A stretch of DNA of 15,232 bases from NCBI GenBank assembly GCA_964461295.1, contig CAYWTX010000523.1, positions 1 to 15,232 on the forward strand. The letters run 5' to 3'. Shown piece by piece: positions 6,298 to 14,333 of this stretch (positions are counted from its first letter, which is position 1; each line of letters starts with the position of its first letter). The stretch comes from CAYWTX01 sp964461295 (GTDB lineage Bacteria; Planctomycetota; Phycisphaerae; SM23-33). The translations under genes and the position numbers were made by a program. Under the pieces are notes generated by a model, which worked only from the letters and a program-made list of their open reading frames with translations, was not told the DNA's origin and did not search any database.

Positions 6298-7554
6298 CTA
6301 CCCGCCGACGCCCGGGGCCTGCGGGTTCACTTCCGGCCCGAAGTACCGCAGCACCACCAGCGGCTCGGTCGTCGAGGTGTTCTCGTACACCACGCCCGAA
6401 CGGGCCGCGTCGTCGGTCACGAATGCCTCGTCCTCCGTCAGGTCGTGGAAGCGGATCAGCTTCGGGCTGCTCAGCCGCACCTTGTTGATCCTGCCCTCCC
6501 CCTGCACGCAGATCAGGCCGTACGCGCCGTTGTCCTTCACCTTGCACTTCACGCCCGGCTCGATCGTCAACTCCTTGGCCGTCACGGGTTGCCAGCCGTT
6601 CATGCGGCCGTAGCAGATCCACTTGTCCGCGCAGCCCTCGCCGGAGGTCCGCTCGTCGAGGACAGGCTCAAGGTAGTGGTTCTTCTTGAAGTTGGGATCG
6701 ACGTTCTGCTCCCAGTCGAGCTGGTCGACGATGAAGTCCAGGTCATGCTGCTTGGCGCGCGGCATGTCCTTGACGAGCAACGCCCAGGGCACCTCGCGGC
6801 CCTCCACCAGGTTCTGGTACATCCCGAACACGTCGCTGCCCCACTGCGGCTCGAACGTGCACAACGAGCCGGGCGCGTGCAGCACGCAGGGCGGCACGAA
6901 CCAGCCCGTGCCGACCTTCAACCGGTACGCCTGCGAGATGTCCAGGATGCCGTTGTCGCCTCTGTTCCAGTTGGCCAGGCACTCGCGGACCTGGGCCTTC
7001 GTCGTGCCCGGGTTGAGCCCGAAGAACGTGAACGGGAAGTTGTTGCCCACGTTGTTGTGCTGCGCCGGGAAGTAGTACGCCTCCGGCTTGCCTTCCTGCC
7101 CCACCTGGCCCGCCTGGTCGCCGTTCTGGTGCATGTGGTGCGGGATCGGACCCATGTTGTCGAAGAACTTGCTGTACACCGGCCAGCGCCTGTACTTCTT
7201 CCAGATCTCCGGGCCAACGATCTCGGCGCCCAGCTCGCCCACGGCCGTGCGAAGCTGCACGCGCTGATCGCCGAAGACGACGTAGCTGAGGCCCTCGTCG
7301 CTCGTGCGGTTGTCGTTGGCCGCCTCGGTGGTCGAGGCGAACCATCGCTCGTCGATGCCGCCGCGATCGAGCCCAAACGCGTACAGGTCGTCGGGATGCA
7401 GCTTCAGCCGCTTGCCCGGATGCAGGAAGCTGCGCGGCACCCAGCACGGCGCCAGGCGAAGCACGCCCTTGCCCGCTTCCAGCGCGGCCTGCACAACAGA
7501 CTTCACCTTCCTGTCAACGGTCTTGAGTTGCTTCACCGACTTCGGCGCTGCCAT
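6298..7554 (-). CDS. Cupin protein resembling class I mannose-6-phosphate isomerase
   Basis: This is a 418-residue cytoplasmic protein with a double-cupin layout. The metal site of the phosphomannose-isomerase type can be traced: PIPHHMHQNGD at 137-146 (H140, H142), E158 in PEAYYFPAQ, and H226 in VGTGWFVPPCVLHAPGS, which mirrors the family's GDVFFIPAGTVHAIG strand. A second, weaker cupin-like half (about 310-410, with ELTIEPGVKCKVKDNGAYGLICVQGEG) follows. It may interconvert phosphosugars or bind a sugar; the classic substrate-binding Arg/Lys residues cannot be confirmed by eye, so calling it a true ManA would be too strong. The start at 7554 has GGGAGG 7 bases upstream. It heads a likely two-gene unit with the TIM-barrel isomerase, under a good promoter at 7630-7658. 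Confidence 0.8.
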   Translation of the reverse strand: MAAPKSVKQLKTVDRKVKSVVQAALEAGKGVLRLAPCWVPRSFLHPGKRLKLHPDDLYAFGLDRGGIDERWFASTTEAANDNRTSDEGLSYVVFGDQRVQLRTAVGELGAEIVGPEIWKKYRRWPVYSKFFDNMGPIPHHMHQNGDQAGQVGQEGKPEAYYFPAQHNNVGNNFPFTFFGLNPGTTKAQVRECLANWNRGDNGILDISQAYRLKVGTGWFVPPCVLHAPGSLCTFEPQWGSDVFGMYQNLVEGREVPWALLVKDMPRAKQHDLDFIVDQLDWEQNVDPNFKKNHYLEPVLDERTSGEGCADKWICYGRMNGWQPVTAKELTIEPGVKCKVKDNGAYGLICVQGEGRINKVRLSSPKLIRFHDLTEDEAFVTDDAARSGVVYENTSTTEPLVVLRYFGPEVNPQAPGVGG

Positions 7555-7595
7555 GTGTGCCTCCCAGGCTGTGTATGGGGTTTCCCGCCATCCGC

Positions 7596-7610
7596 GCCGG
7601 CGCAGCCGGC
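7596..7610 (-). promoter_or_regulatory. Stem-loop in the 5' leader of the cupin gene
   Basis: GCCGGC-TGC-GCCGGC on the minus strand forms a 6-bp GC stem with a 3-nt loop. It lies about 42 nt before the ATG and within the transcript predicted from the promoter at 7630-7658. It does not cover the ribosome site. Confidence 0.35.
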
Positions 7611-7629
7611 CAAACGCGAGCGACGAAGG

Positions 7630-7658
7630 AGTCTAGGCCGGATTCGCCCCGTGGTCAA
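7630..7658 (-). promoter_or_regulatory. Candidate sigma70-type promoter of the cupin/TIM-barrel genes
   Basis: On the minus strand TTGACC (7653-7658) and TAGACT (7630-7635) are separated by 17 bp. This gives a leader of about 70 nt before the cupin ATG. Five of six -35 and four of six -10 bases match the consensus. Confidence 0.5.
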
Positions 7659-7734
7659 TACCCTGCGGATGGTGTGCCAACGGCTACCGCGCGTCGTCGC
7701 CCGCTTGCGGTTTGGCGACCCCCGGAGACCGTGC

Positions 7735-8478
7735 CTAGATCGAGACCAGCCCGTGCTGGATGGCGTGGCGCATGAGGCCGGCCATGCTCTCTATGCCGCA
7801 CTTGCGGTATACATGGTACCGGTGGTTCTCGACGGTCTTGGCGGACAGGTGGAGTCGGCGGGCCACCTGCTTGGCGCTCAGACCCTCGCACAGGAGCTGC
7901 ACGATCTCCAACTCCCGCCGGCTCAGCCGCGCGGTGCGGCGCTCCGACCCCAGGCCGTCGTCGTCGGAGGCCTCGCGACTCAGGAAATGCGACGCTTCCG
8001 GCGAGACATACGCCAGCCCGGCCGCGGCAGATCGCAACCCGTGCACCAGTTCGCCCGGCTCGGTCTCCAGGCTCACGTATGCCGTCGCCCCGTCCCGCAA
8101 CGCCGCGCGCACCTGCCCGGCCGACACGTCATCCGACAGCACGACCAGGGGAAGTTGCAGGTCGGCCTGAACGACAGCGCGAACCTCGTCGAACGCCCGG
8201 AACGCCCCCTTGGCGACCAGAACCGCCAACAGGTCGGCTCGTTTCTCAGTCAGTTCCATGCGCCGCATGGCTAGCGACTGGCTGTCGGGCAACAGCATCA
8301 CGGCGTGGATTCCCCGTGCCTCCAACAGCGCCGCCAGCGACGTTCTGAGGATGGAGCTGCCGCCCACGATACAGACGGACAGCCCCCTGTCCGCCCGCCG
8401 CAAGCTTCCCGTCGATGGCGACGCTAGACCAAGTAGACCCGAAGACCGCGACGAATCGGGAACGAAAGACAATGACAT
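7735..8478 (-). CDS. LuxR/NarL-type regulator with degenerate receiver domain
   Basis: This is a 247-residue transcription regulator. The C-terminal LuxR helix-turn-helix is clear: LSRRELEIVQLLCEGLSAKQ from 185, then LSAKTVENHRYHVYRKCGI at 211-229. Residues 33-154 have the NarL receiver layout (VCIVGGSS, then a beta strand at 82-88, VVLSDD at 112-117, ALRDGATAYVSLE at 126-138). However, the phosphorylation residues are lost: the acidic pair after beta-1 is G39-G40, the phospho-acceptor Asp position is Leu near 87, and the conserved Lys is Leu at 137; only the Ser/Thr switch (S115) remains. It therefore probably works without phosphorylation. No histidine kinase is adjacent. The first 30 residues are low-complexity. 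The start at 8478 has only a weak AGGG site, so the true start may be internal. A strong promoter lies 219 bp upstream. Confidence 0.92.
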   Translation of the reverse strand: MSLSFVPDSSRSSGLLGLASPSTGSLRRADRGLSVCIVGGSSILRTSLAALLEARGIHAVMLLPDSQSLAMRRMELTEKRADLLAVLVAKGAFRAFDEVRAVVQADLQLPLVVLSDDVSAGQVRAALRDGATAYVSLETEPGELVHGLRSAAAGLAYVSPEASHFLSREASDDDGLGSERRTARLSRRELEIVQLLCEGLSAKQVARRLHLSAKTVENHRYHVYRKCGIESMAGLMRHAIQHGLVSI

Positions 8479-8561
8479 ATGTCAGCCCTGTCTGCCTGGC
8501 CTCGATGCCGATTGCCTTCCCTGACACAGGAAGCCGCCGCCGCCATGCAGCAGTCTGGGGT

Positions 8562-8567
8562 ATTATA
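8562..8567 (-). promoter_or_regulatory. Perfect -10 box in the leader of the LuxR-type gene
   Basis: The minus strand reads TATAAT 83 bp before the ATG at 8478. The -35 region at 16-18 bp spacing is poor (CTGCGA at best). It could be a second, weaker or activator-dependent promoter. Confidence 0.3.
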
Positions 8568-8616
8568 CGCGCCGTCGCTCCAGTCGCAGCGCCCGGCGAG
8601 CCTGCCTGCCGAGCAC

Positions 8617-8632
8617 CCGCCGTCTCCGGCGG
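8617..8632 (-). promoter_or_regulatory. GNRA-capped hairpin in the leader RNA of the LuxR-type gene
   Basis: On the minus strand CCGCCG-GAGA-CGGCGG forms a perfect 6-bp stem closed by a GAGA tetraloop, a stable RNA motif. It lies between the promoter at 8697-8725 and the start codon. No T-run follows, so it is not an intrinsic terminator. Confidence 0.4.
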
Positions 8633-8696
8633 ACTCGTCACTGCGGGAAGCCTGTCGCCCCTGGTGCAGCTTCTGGATGCGGGCGAACCGGAAGTG

Positions 8697-8725
8697 ATTC
8701 TATGGGAAACTGGGGCGTCCGTCAA
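8697..8725 (-). promoter_or_regulatory. Strong sigma70-type promoter with A-rich UP-like region
   Basis: On the minus strand TTGACG (8720-8725) and TAGAAT (8697-8702) are exactly 17 bp apart, matching the consensus at five of six positions each. The 42 bp upstream (8726-8767), just after the pilZ-type stop, is A-rich with AAAAAA and GAAAAAG tracts, like an UP element. Predicted transcription starts near 8690 and gives a leader of about 210 nt before the LuxR-type ATG, or a separate small RNA. Confidence 0.6.
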
Positions 8726-8764
8726 TATGGAATGTTCTGAGAATTTTACTCTTTTTCTGGTTTT

Positions 8765-9091
8765 TTAGAATTCCAGCGCAAGCGGCGGCAGGAACTGCAC
8801 GCCGATGCCCGCCCCCACGCCGCTGGCGGCGTCCGCCCTCACGATCGCCCCTGCCCCGCGGATCTTCCCGCCCGACGGCGAGTAGCCGTCGCCGGCAGGC
8901 ACCTGCAACTCGAAGATCAGCTTCCTCCCCGGCTCGGGCGCCTCGCCGCTCGGCAGCACCACGTACATCCCGCCTGTGGAGATGTTCGACGTCCACGCCT
9001 CCGCCACCAGTTCACCCGTGGAGAGCCCGTCAAGCCGGGCAAGCCGAAGGCGCAGCGAAAGACGGCGGTGTTTTCGCCTGTCTGAGGGCAT
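8765..9091 (-). CDS. Small PilZ-domain protein, probable c-di-GMP receptor
   Basis: This is a 108-residue single-domain PilZ protein. PilZ domains bind cyclic di-GMP and act on motility, polysaccharide secretion or other surface functions. Both binding motifs are present: the arginine motif DRRKHRRL (RxxxR, R5-R9 or R6-R10) and N36-x-S38-x-x-G41 in SNISTGGM, the usual D/NxSxxG. The remaining beta-barrel strands (GRKLIFELQVP, GAGAIVRADA, GAGIGVQFLPP) follow in order. The start at 9091 is chosen because GGGAGGTG sits 5-7 bases upstream and the arginine motif begins at residue 5; the in-frame upstream extension is low-complexity. Nothing around it shows its target. The stop at 8765 abuts the A-rich region of the next gene's promoter. 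Confidence 0.9.
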   Translation of the reverse strand: MPSDRRKHRRLSLRLRLARLDGLSTGELVAEAWTSNISTGGMYVVLPSGEAPEPGRKLIFELQVPAGDGYSPSGGKIRGAGAIVRADAASGVGAGIGVQFLPPLALEF

Positions 9092-9360
9092 AGACCACCT
9101 CCCGCCCCTGACCTGCAAGCAAACACGGTGCCCGCCGGCCTGCCTTGGATCCCGCCTACCGCGCCGTCGCGGCAGCAACGCCGACACCGCATCTTGACTT
9201 ACGTCGCCGGCAACTGCCGCCCAACTCCGCCGACCGCCGCCCCGCGAACGTGCTCCGCACGTTGCCGAATCTCAACGCCGCGTTGCCCCCAAGCATCACT
9301 CTCCCAAGCCCGCGGCCCGTTCCGCCGGTCCTGCCGCCTGCTGCCTTTCCCTCCTGCCTC
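9092..9360. other. Intergenic spacer between PilZ and TIM-barrel genes
   Basis: This spacer of 269 bp holds no frame with coding character. Its left part carries the PilZ ribosome site. Its right end (about 9325-9358) is, on the minus strand, a GGCAGG-rich purine tract just past the isomerase stop. I see no clear promoter or terminator. Confidence 0.5.
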
Positions 9361-10197
9361 TTACGCCTTCGCGTAATCGATGCCGGCCTCGTCGCATAGG
9401 CCCTTCAGCGCATCGGCCGCCGCTTTGAACAACTCCGGCCCGGTGAAGCCGGAGAACTTCCCCGCCTTGGACATGTGGGGCTCCAGCGTCATGTAGCCGC
9501 TGTACCCGCGCCGCTTCAGGTCGGCGAAGATCTCGCGGAGTTGCCCCTGCCCCATCCCCGCCGGCACGCACGTGCTCTGCCCGTGCACGACGTCTTTGAT
9601 GTGCATGTAGTCCGTCAGCTCCGCCAAGCCCTTCGTCCAGCCGTCGTCGTAAGGCCGCACGCCCTCCTCCACGAAGTTCGCCGGGTCGAAGACGCCTTTG
9701 AGCCGCTCGTGGCCCACCACCGCGAAGATGTCCTTCACGCCGTCGGGCCGGGCACCGTAGATCGCCTTCTCGTTCTCGTGATACAGCGTCACGCCGCACT
9801 CGGCAGCCGCCCCGGCCATGGCCGCCATCCGCTCCATCACCTGCGCGCGGAACTCGGCGATCTTCCTGCCCGCGGGCGGGTAGAAACTGAACACGCGGAT
9901 GCGCGGCGTGCCGAACGCCGCTCCCACCTCGGCGCAATGCTTCAGCAACTCCAGGTGGGCGGCGAAGTCCTCGTCCATGCGGATCTTCCCCAGCGGCGAG
10001 CCGATGCACGGCACGCGGAAGCCGCGGTCCCTCAGCCGCGCCGCGTACTCGCCCGCCTGGGCGAGCGTCATCTTGGAGACGTTGATCCCGTCGATGCCGC
10101 GAACGTCGATGCACCGCACGCCGTTGGCCTCGCACGCGTCCATCTGGACGTTCAGGTCCGGGCTGATCTCGTCGGCGAATGCGCTGATGGTGATCAT
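9361..10197 (-). CDS. Sugar phosphate isomerase/epimerase (xylose isomerase-like TIM barrel)
   Basis: This is a 278-residue cytoplasmic enzyme of the AP-endonuclease-2/xylose-isomerase-like family (hexulose-phosphate, tagatose or inosose isomerase/epimerase types). It starts with the family motif ISAFADEISPDL (4-15). Metal ligands are visible at barrel strand ends: E141 in YHENE, D171 in VFDPANF, H199 in MHIKD, and E239 in TLEPH. Length is standard. The start at 10197 has AGGA about 7 bases upstream and the barrel begins at once; a longer in-frame extension to 10377 runs through repeat-like spacer and is rejected. It stands alone between the ABC ATPase and PilZ genes but fits the other carbohydrate genes in the window. 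The substrate cannot be told. Confidence 0.93.
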   Translation of the reverse strand: MITISAFADEISPDLNVQMDACEANGVRCIDVRGIDGINVSKMTLAQAGEYAARLRDRGFRVPCIGSPLGKIRMDEDFAAHLELLKHCAEVGAAFGTPRIRVFSFYPPAGRKIAEFRAQVMERMAAMAGAAAECGVTLYHENEKAIYGARPDGVKDIFAVVGHERLKGVFDPANFVEEGVRPYDDGWTKGLAELTDYMHIKDVVHGQSTCVPAGMGQGQLREIFADLKRRGYSGYMTLEPHMSKAGKFSGFTGPELFKAAADALKGLCDEAGIDYAKA

Positions 10198-10535
10198 GGG
10201 CTTCCTGCTTGCTTGGCCTCTTGGTTGCCTGGTTGCTCGATTGCCTGGCGGCAAAGGCCGGTCGCAGCTTGCCTCAAAGGGCGTCTTGACCTGGCCTACG
10301 GGCCCTGTCTCCCTCAACAATCCCGCTGCCGGCACTGCTGCCTGCCGCCTTCGCTCAGAGCTCGTGAGGGAATCCAAACTCGCGGCTTGGCCGACGCCGG
10401 CAGCTTCCTGTCGCTTCTTCAGGGCTCCATGCTTAATTGCTTGTGTACCTTGGGCTTACGCCCTCGGCTAGATCCTCGACGCCCCTGCGGGGCTAAGAGG
10501 GAGGAAGGCCGCTTCTGCAATTCCTTCACAAGCTC
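10198..10535. other. Repeat-bearing spacer between ABC ATPase and isomerase genes
   Basis: This is a 338-bp non-coding stretch. From 10203 to 10253 it has a degenerate run of TTGCCTGG/TTGCTTGG-like words. About 10320-10350 has CTGCC repeats. From 10452 to 10493 there are two hairpins of the repeat type seen near the transposase. No promoter for the isomerase gene is evident. Confidence 0.5.
10452..10493. repeat. Dispersed REP-like palindrome pair
   Basis: GGGC-TTAC-GCCC (10452-10463) and GCCCC-TGC-GGGGC (10481-10493) lie 17 bp apart. The GGGCTTACGCC core is shared with the repeats at 3525 and 4361, some 6 kb away, so this is probably a solitary, transposase-less copy. It is about 40 bp past the ABC ATPase stop. 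Confidence 0.55.
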
Positions 10536-11663
<1,128 letters not shown>

Positions 11664-11689
11664 AGTGAGGGTTTCCTTACGAGCCGGCC

Positions 11690-11719
11690 AGTATCCGCTC
11701 CCGGCGGCCTGTTCGTCAA
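11690..11719 (-). promoter_or_regulatory. Candidate sigma70-type promoter of the ABC ATPase gene
   Basis: On the minus strand TTGACG (11714-11719) and GATACT (11690-11695) are 18 bp apart, giving a leader of about 20 nt before the ATG. The -35 is good, the -10 moderate, and the spacing one base longer than ideal. It implies the ATPase is transcribed separately from RNase E/G. Confidence 0.4.
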
Positions 11720-11905
11720 GCAGACTGCTGCGCGATCAGCGGTTCGGCAACCACCGCGGAAGAACCCGGGAGGACAGGCGGTTGCGTGCTTATCCCGAAC
11801 AGGCAGATTCACGGAGGCTTCCGGACGCCTTCGGCGCAGGCAAGGGAACTGGCCACTGCAAGGAAGCCCGCGGCCAATCAGCGATCGGCCCTGCACGGGT
11901 CGCCT

Positions 11906-14284
11906 CTACCTGGGCGGCGGCGGTTCGCTCGACACCTCCTGGGCCGGCGAATCGCCCTGTGGGCCCTGCCCGCTGTTGGGGTTCGCGCCGCCTTTGCCGC
12001 GCCGGTGACGCCGCCCACGACGGCGGCGCTTGCGGGCTTCGCCGTTCGGAGCGCCCGGCTCGTCGGGCTCGTCGCCGACCGGCTCGGCCCGCGGCTCGTC
12101 GTGGGCTTCCGCCTCATCCGCCCCGGCGGGCTGGGCGGCAGGTTCGCCCGGCTCGGGCGCGACAAGCTCCGCGGCAAACGGCAGCGGCGTCTGTCCGCCG
12201 GCCCGGGACGCGGGCGCCCCTCCGTCCTGTCCCGGCTGAGCGTCCTGCTCGTCCTCGCGACGGTGGCGATGCTTGCGCCCGCCGCGCCGCCCCCGGCGCG
12301 TCCGTTTCTTCCCGCCCGGCTGAACCGGGCCGGGCTCGGCGCCCGCTTCGCCTGCCGGCGGCGGCGCCGCCTCGCGGGGGGCTTTCACTTCGTCCCTGGA
12401 CTCGCCTCCACCCTCGCCTTCGCCCCCAAATTCCAGTTCGTCGCCGACCTCTTCGCCTTCGGCATCCTCGATGGCCTCGGCCCGCTTCGCCGCCTTCGCC
12501 TCGGCCCGCGGATTCGCCCTGGCCGCGGCGGGCCGCCGGGCCGGCAAGGCGGGCCGCTCTGTCTCTTCGGCATCCAGCATGTCCTCGTCGATGAACGACT
12601 CGTCGGGGTCGATGGCCAGCAAGGCATCGACGGCCTCGACCGCCTCTGCCTCGTACTCCGAGCCGGTGGGCGCCGTCGTCGGGACCGGCACGGGGGCCGG
12701 CACCTCGTCGATGTTCACCGTGGCCAATTCGCGTCGGTGCGCGGGCGTCGGCTCGGGCCGCTCCCACGCCACCACGCTTCCCCGGCGGTTGGTGCACGTG
12801 AACTGCCAGCCGCCGGCGGCCAGGTTCGCGCCCGCCTTGATCAGCACGCTCTTGCCGGCTTCGTTCTCCAGCCGGGCGATCTGGTGCCGCTGGTGGTTGC
12901 TCAGATGCTCGGCAACTTGCGGGGCGACGGCGACCTCCACGCGCGCGACGTCGTCATTGGCGAACGCCCGCTGGATGCCGCGCATCACCTGCAGCGCCAC
13001 CGATTCGGTGCTCTTCACGCTGCCGGTGCCGTCGCAGTGCTCGCAGCGGCGGAAGGCGGCCTGCTTCAGCGAGGGGCGCATGCGCTGGCGCGTCAGTTCC
13101 ACGATGCCGAACGGGCTGATGCGAGCCACCTTCGTCTTGGCGCGGTCCTGCTTCATCGCGTCCCGCAGGGCCTTCTCCAACTTGCGGCGGTTGCGCTCCT
13201 CCATCATGTCGATGAAGTCGATGATCACCACGCCGCCCAGATCGCGCAGGCGGAGTTGGCGGGCGATCTCATCCGCCGCCTGCAGGTCGATCTTCAGCGC
13301 CGTCGTCTCCGCGTCGCTGTGCTGGCGGAACCGCCCGCTGTTGACGTCGATCGCCACCAACGCCTCCGTCTGGTCGAACACCAGCGACCCGCCGCCCGGC
13401 AGCGGCATGACGCGGCTGTGCATCTGCTCGATCTCGTGCTCCAGCCCGTAATCGTAGAACAGCCCCTCCTTGCCCCTGTACAACTCGATGGCGTGCCGCG
13501 TGCGCGGCACGATGACGTTCAGGAAGTCCCGCACCTTGCGGGCCACAGCCTCGTTGTCGCAGACGATCCGCTTGATGTCGCTGTTGTACACGTCGCGCAC
13601 CGTCCGGATCACCAGGTCCGACTCCTGGTAGATCTCCGCCGGGGCCTTGGACACCTTGATCCGCTGCTTCACCGACTTCCACAGCCGCAGCAGGTAATTC
13701 AGGTCCCGCTGCAAGTCGCGCTTCGTGCGGTCCACCCCGGCCGTGCGGAGGATGAACCCGATCTCCGGAGGAAACTTGAGCTGGTTGAGGACGTCGCGGG
13801 CCCGGCTGCGGGCACCCTCGTCCTCGACCTTGCGCGACACGCCCAGGCGCGTCATGCCGGGCATCATCACCAGCAGGCGTCCGGGGATCGACAGGTACGT
13901 CGTCAGCGTGGGACCCTTGGTGCCGATGCCTTCCTTGGTGATCTGGACGACCACCTCCTGCCCGCGCCGCACGCACTCCTGGATCGGCGGGCGCACGCGG
14001 TGCGGACGTTTGCACCCCACCGCCTCGGCGCCCTTCTTCTCGCGCGCGAAGTACGACGGATGCAGGTCCGAGATGTGCAGGAAACCGTTCCGCTCCCTGC
14101 CGAAATCCACGAACGCCGCCTGGATGCCCGGCTCGACGTTCATCACCCGCCCCTTGTAGATGTTCCCCACCTGGCTGGCCGCCGAGGCCCGCTCGACGTA
14201 CAACTCCTCCAGGCCGCCCGGCGACACGATCCCGATCCGGCACTCCTGCCCCTCCACCGTGTTGATCAACATTTCCCGTTCCAT
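11906..14284 (-). CDS. rng: Ribonuclease E/G family endoribonuclease
   Basis: This is a 792-residue endoribonuclease that cuts single-stranded AU-rich RNA in mRNA decay and rRNA/tRNA processing. MEREMLIN opens the protein as in RNase E/G. An S1-type RNA-binding domain spans about 38-130 (GNIYKGRV, AAFVDFG, GFLHISDLH) with a charged insert near 80-105. Catalytic metal Asp residues are D313 in AIDVNSGR and D356 in VVIIDFIDM. The Zn-link CxxC is C414/C417. After about 530 the protein is a low-complexity, acidic-then-basic tail with two arginine-rich patches (659-676 and 751-765), resembling RNase E scaffolds; the core cannot be assigned to rne or rng by eye. Start 14284 is preferred to the in-frame ATG 12 bases upstream because GGAG then lies 6 bases before it. 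It follows the DUF2344 gene by 49 bp, an order also known in Firmicutes. Confidence 0.93.
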   Translation of the reverse strand: MEREMLINTVEGQECRIGIVSPGGLEELYVERASAASQVGNIYKGRVMNVEPGIQAAFVDFGRERNGFLHISDLHPSYFAREKKGAEAVGCKRPHRVRPPIQECVRRGQEVVVQITKEGIGTKGPTLTTYLSIPGRLLVMMPGMTRLGVSRKVEDEGARSRARDVLNQLKFPPEIGFILRTAGVDRTKRDLQRDLNYLLRLWKSVKQRIKVSKAPAEIYQESDLVIRTVRDVYNSDIKRIVCDNEAVARKVRDFLNVIVPRTRHAIELYRGKEGLFYDYGLEHEIEQMHSRVMPLPGGGSLVFDQTEALVAIDVNSGRFRQHSDAETTALKIDLQAADEIARQLRLRDLGGVVIIDFIDMMEERNRRKLEKALRDAMKQDRAKTKVARISPFGIVELTRQRMRPSLKQAAFRRCEHCDGTGSVKSTESVALQVMRGIQRAFANDDVARVEVAVAPQVAEHLSNHQRHQIARLENEAGKSVLIKAGANLAAGGWQFTCTNRRGSVVAWERPEPTPAHRRELATVNIDEVPAPVPVPTTAPTGSEYEAEAVEAVDALLAIDPDESFIDEDMLDAEETERPALPARRPAAARANPRAEAKAAKRAEAIEDAEGEEVGDELEFGGEGEGGGESRDEVKAPREAAPPPAGEAGAEPGPVQPGGKKRTRRGRRGGRKHRHRREDEQDAQPGQDGGAPASRAGGQTPLPFAAELVAPEPGEPAAQPAGADEAEAHDEPRAEPVGDEPDEPGAPNGEARKRRRRGRRHRRGKGGANPNSGQGPQGDSPAQEVSSEPPPPR

Positions 14285-14333
14285 CAGTTGCTCCATCGCG
14301 CCCGGCGTCGTTCCAAGCGGCTCTCGGCCGCGC

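Noticed and set aside
6211..8274. A 687-codon plus-strand open frame opposite the cupin and regulator genes
   Set aside because: It spans two well-supported minus-strand genes and the gap between them, with low-complexity composition and no recognisable motif.
8479..8690. Possible SAH or cobalamin riboswitch, or hammerhead ribozyme, in the regulator's leader
   Set aside because: Fragments such as GGCGCTGCGAC and GACGAGTCC resemble parts of these motifs, but the order is wrong and key parts are missing (no distal AGGCTCG partner, no GAAA core).
8415..8768. A 117-codon plus-strand frame across the regulator's leader
   Set aside because: It has no family resemblance or convincing ribosome site, and it overlaps a strong promoter and structured leader on the other strand.
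9361..10377. A longer start for the TIM-barrel isomerase at 10377
   Set aside because: The added 60 residues read through repeat-like spacer and lack family character; the start at 10197 has a ribosome site and the fold begins there.
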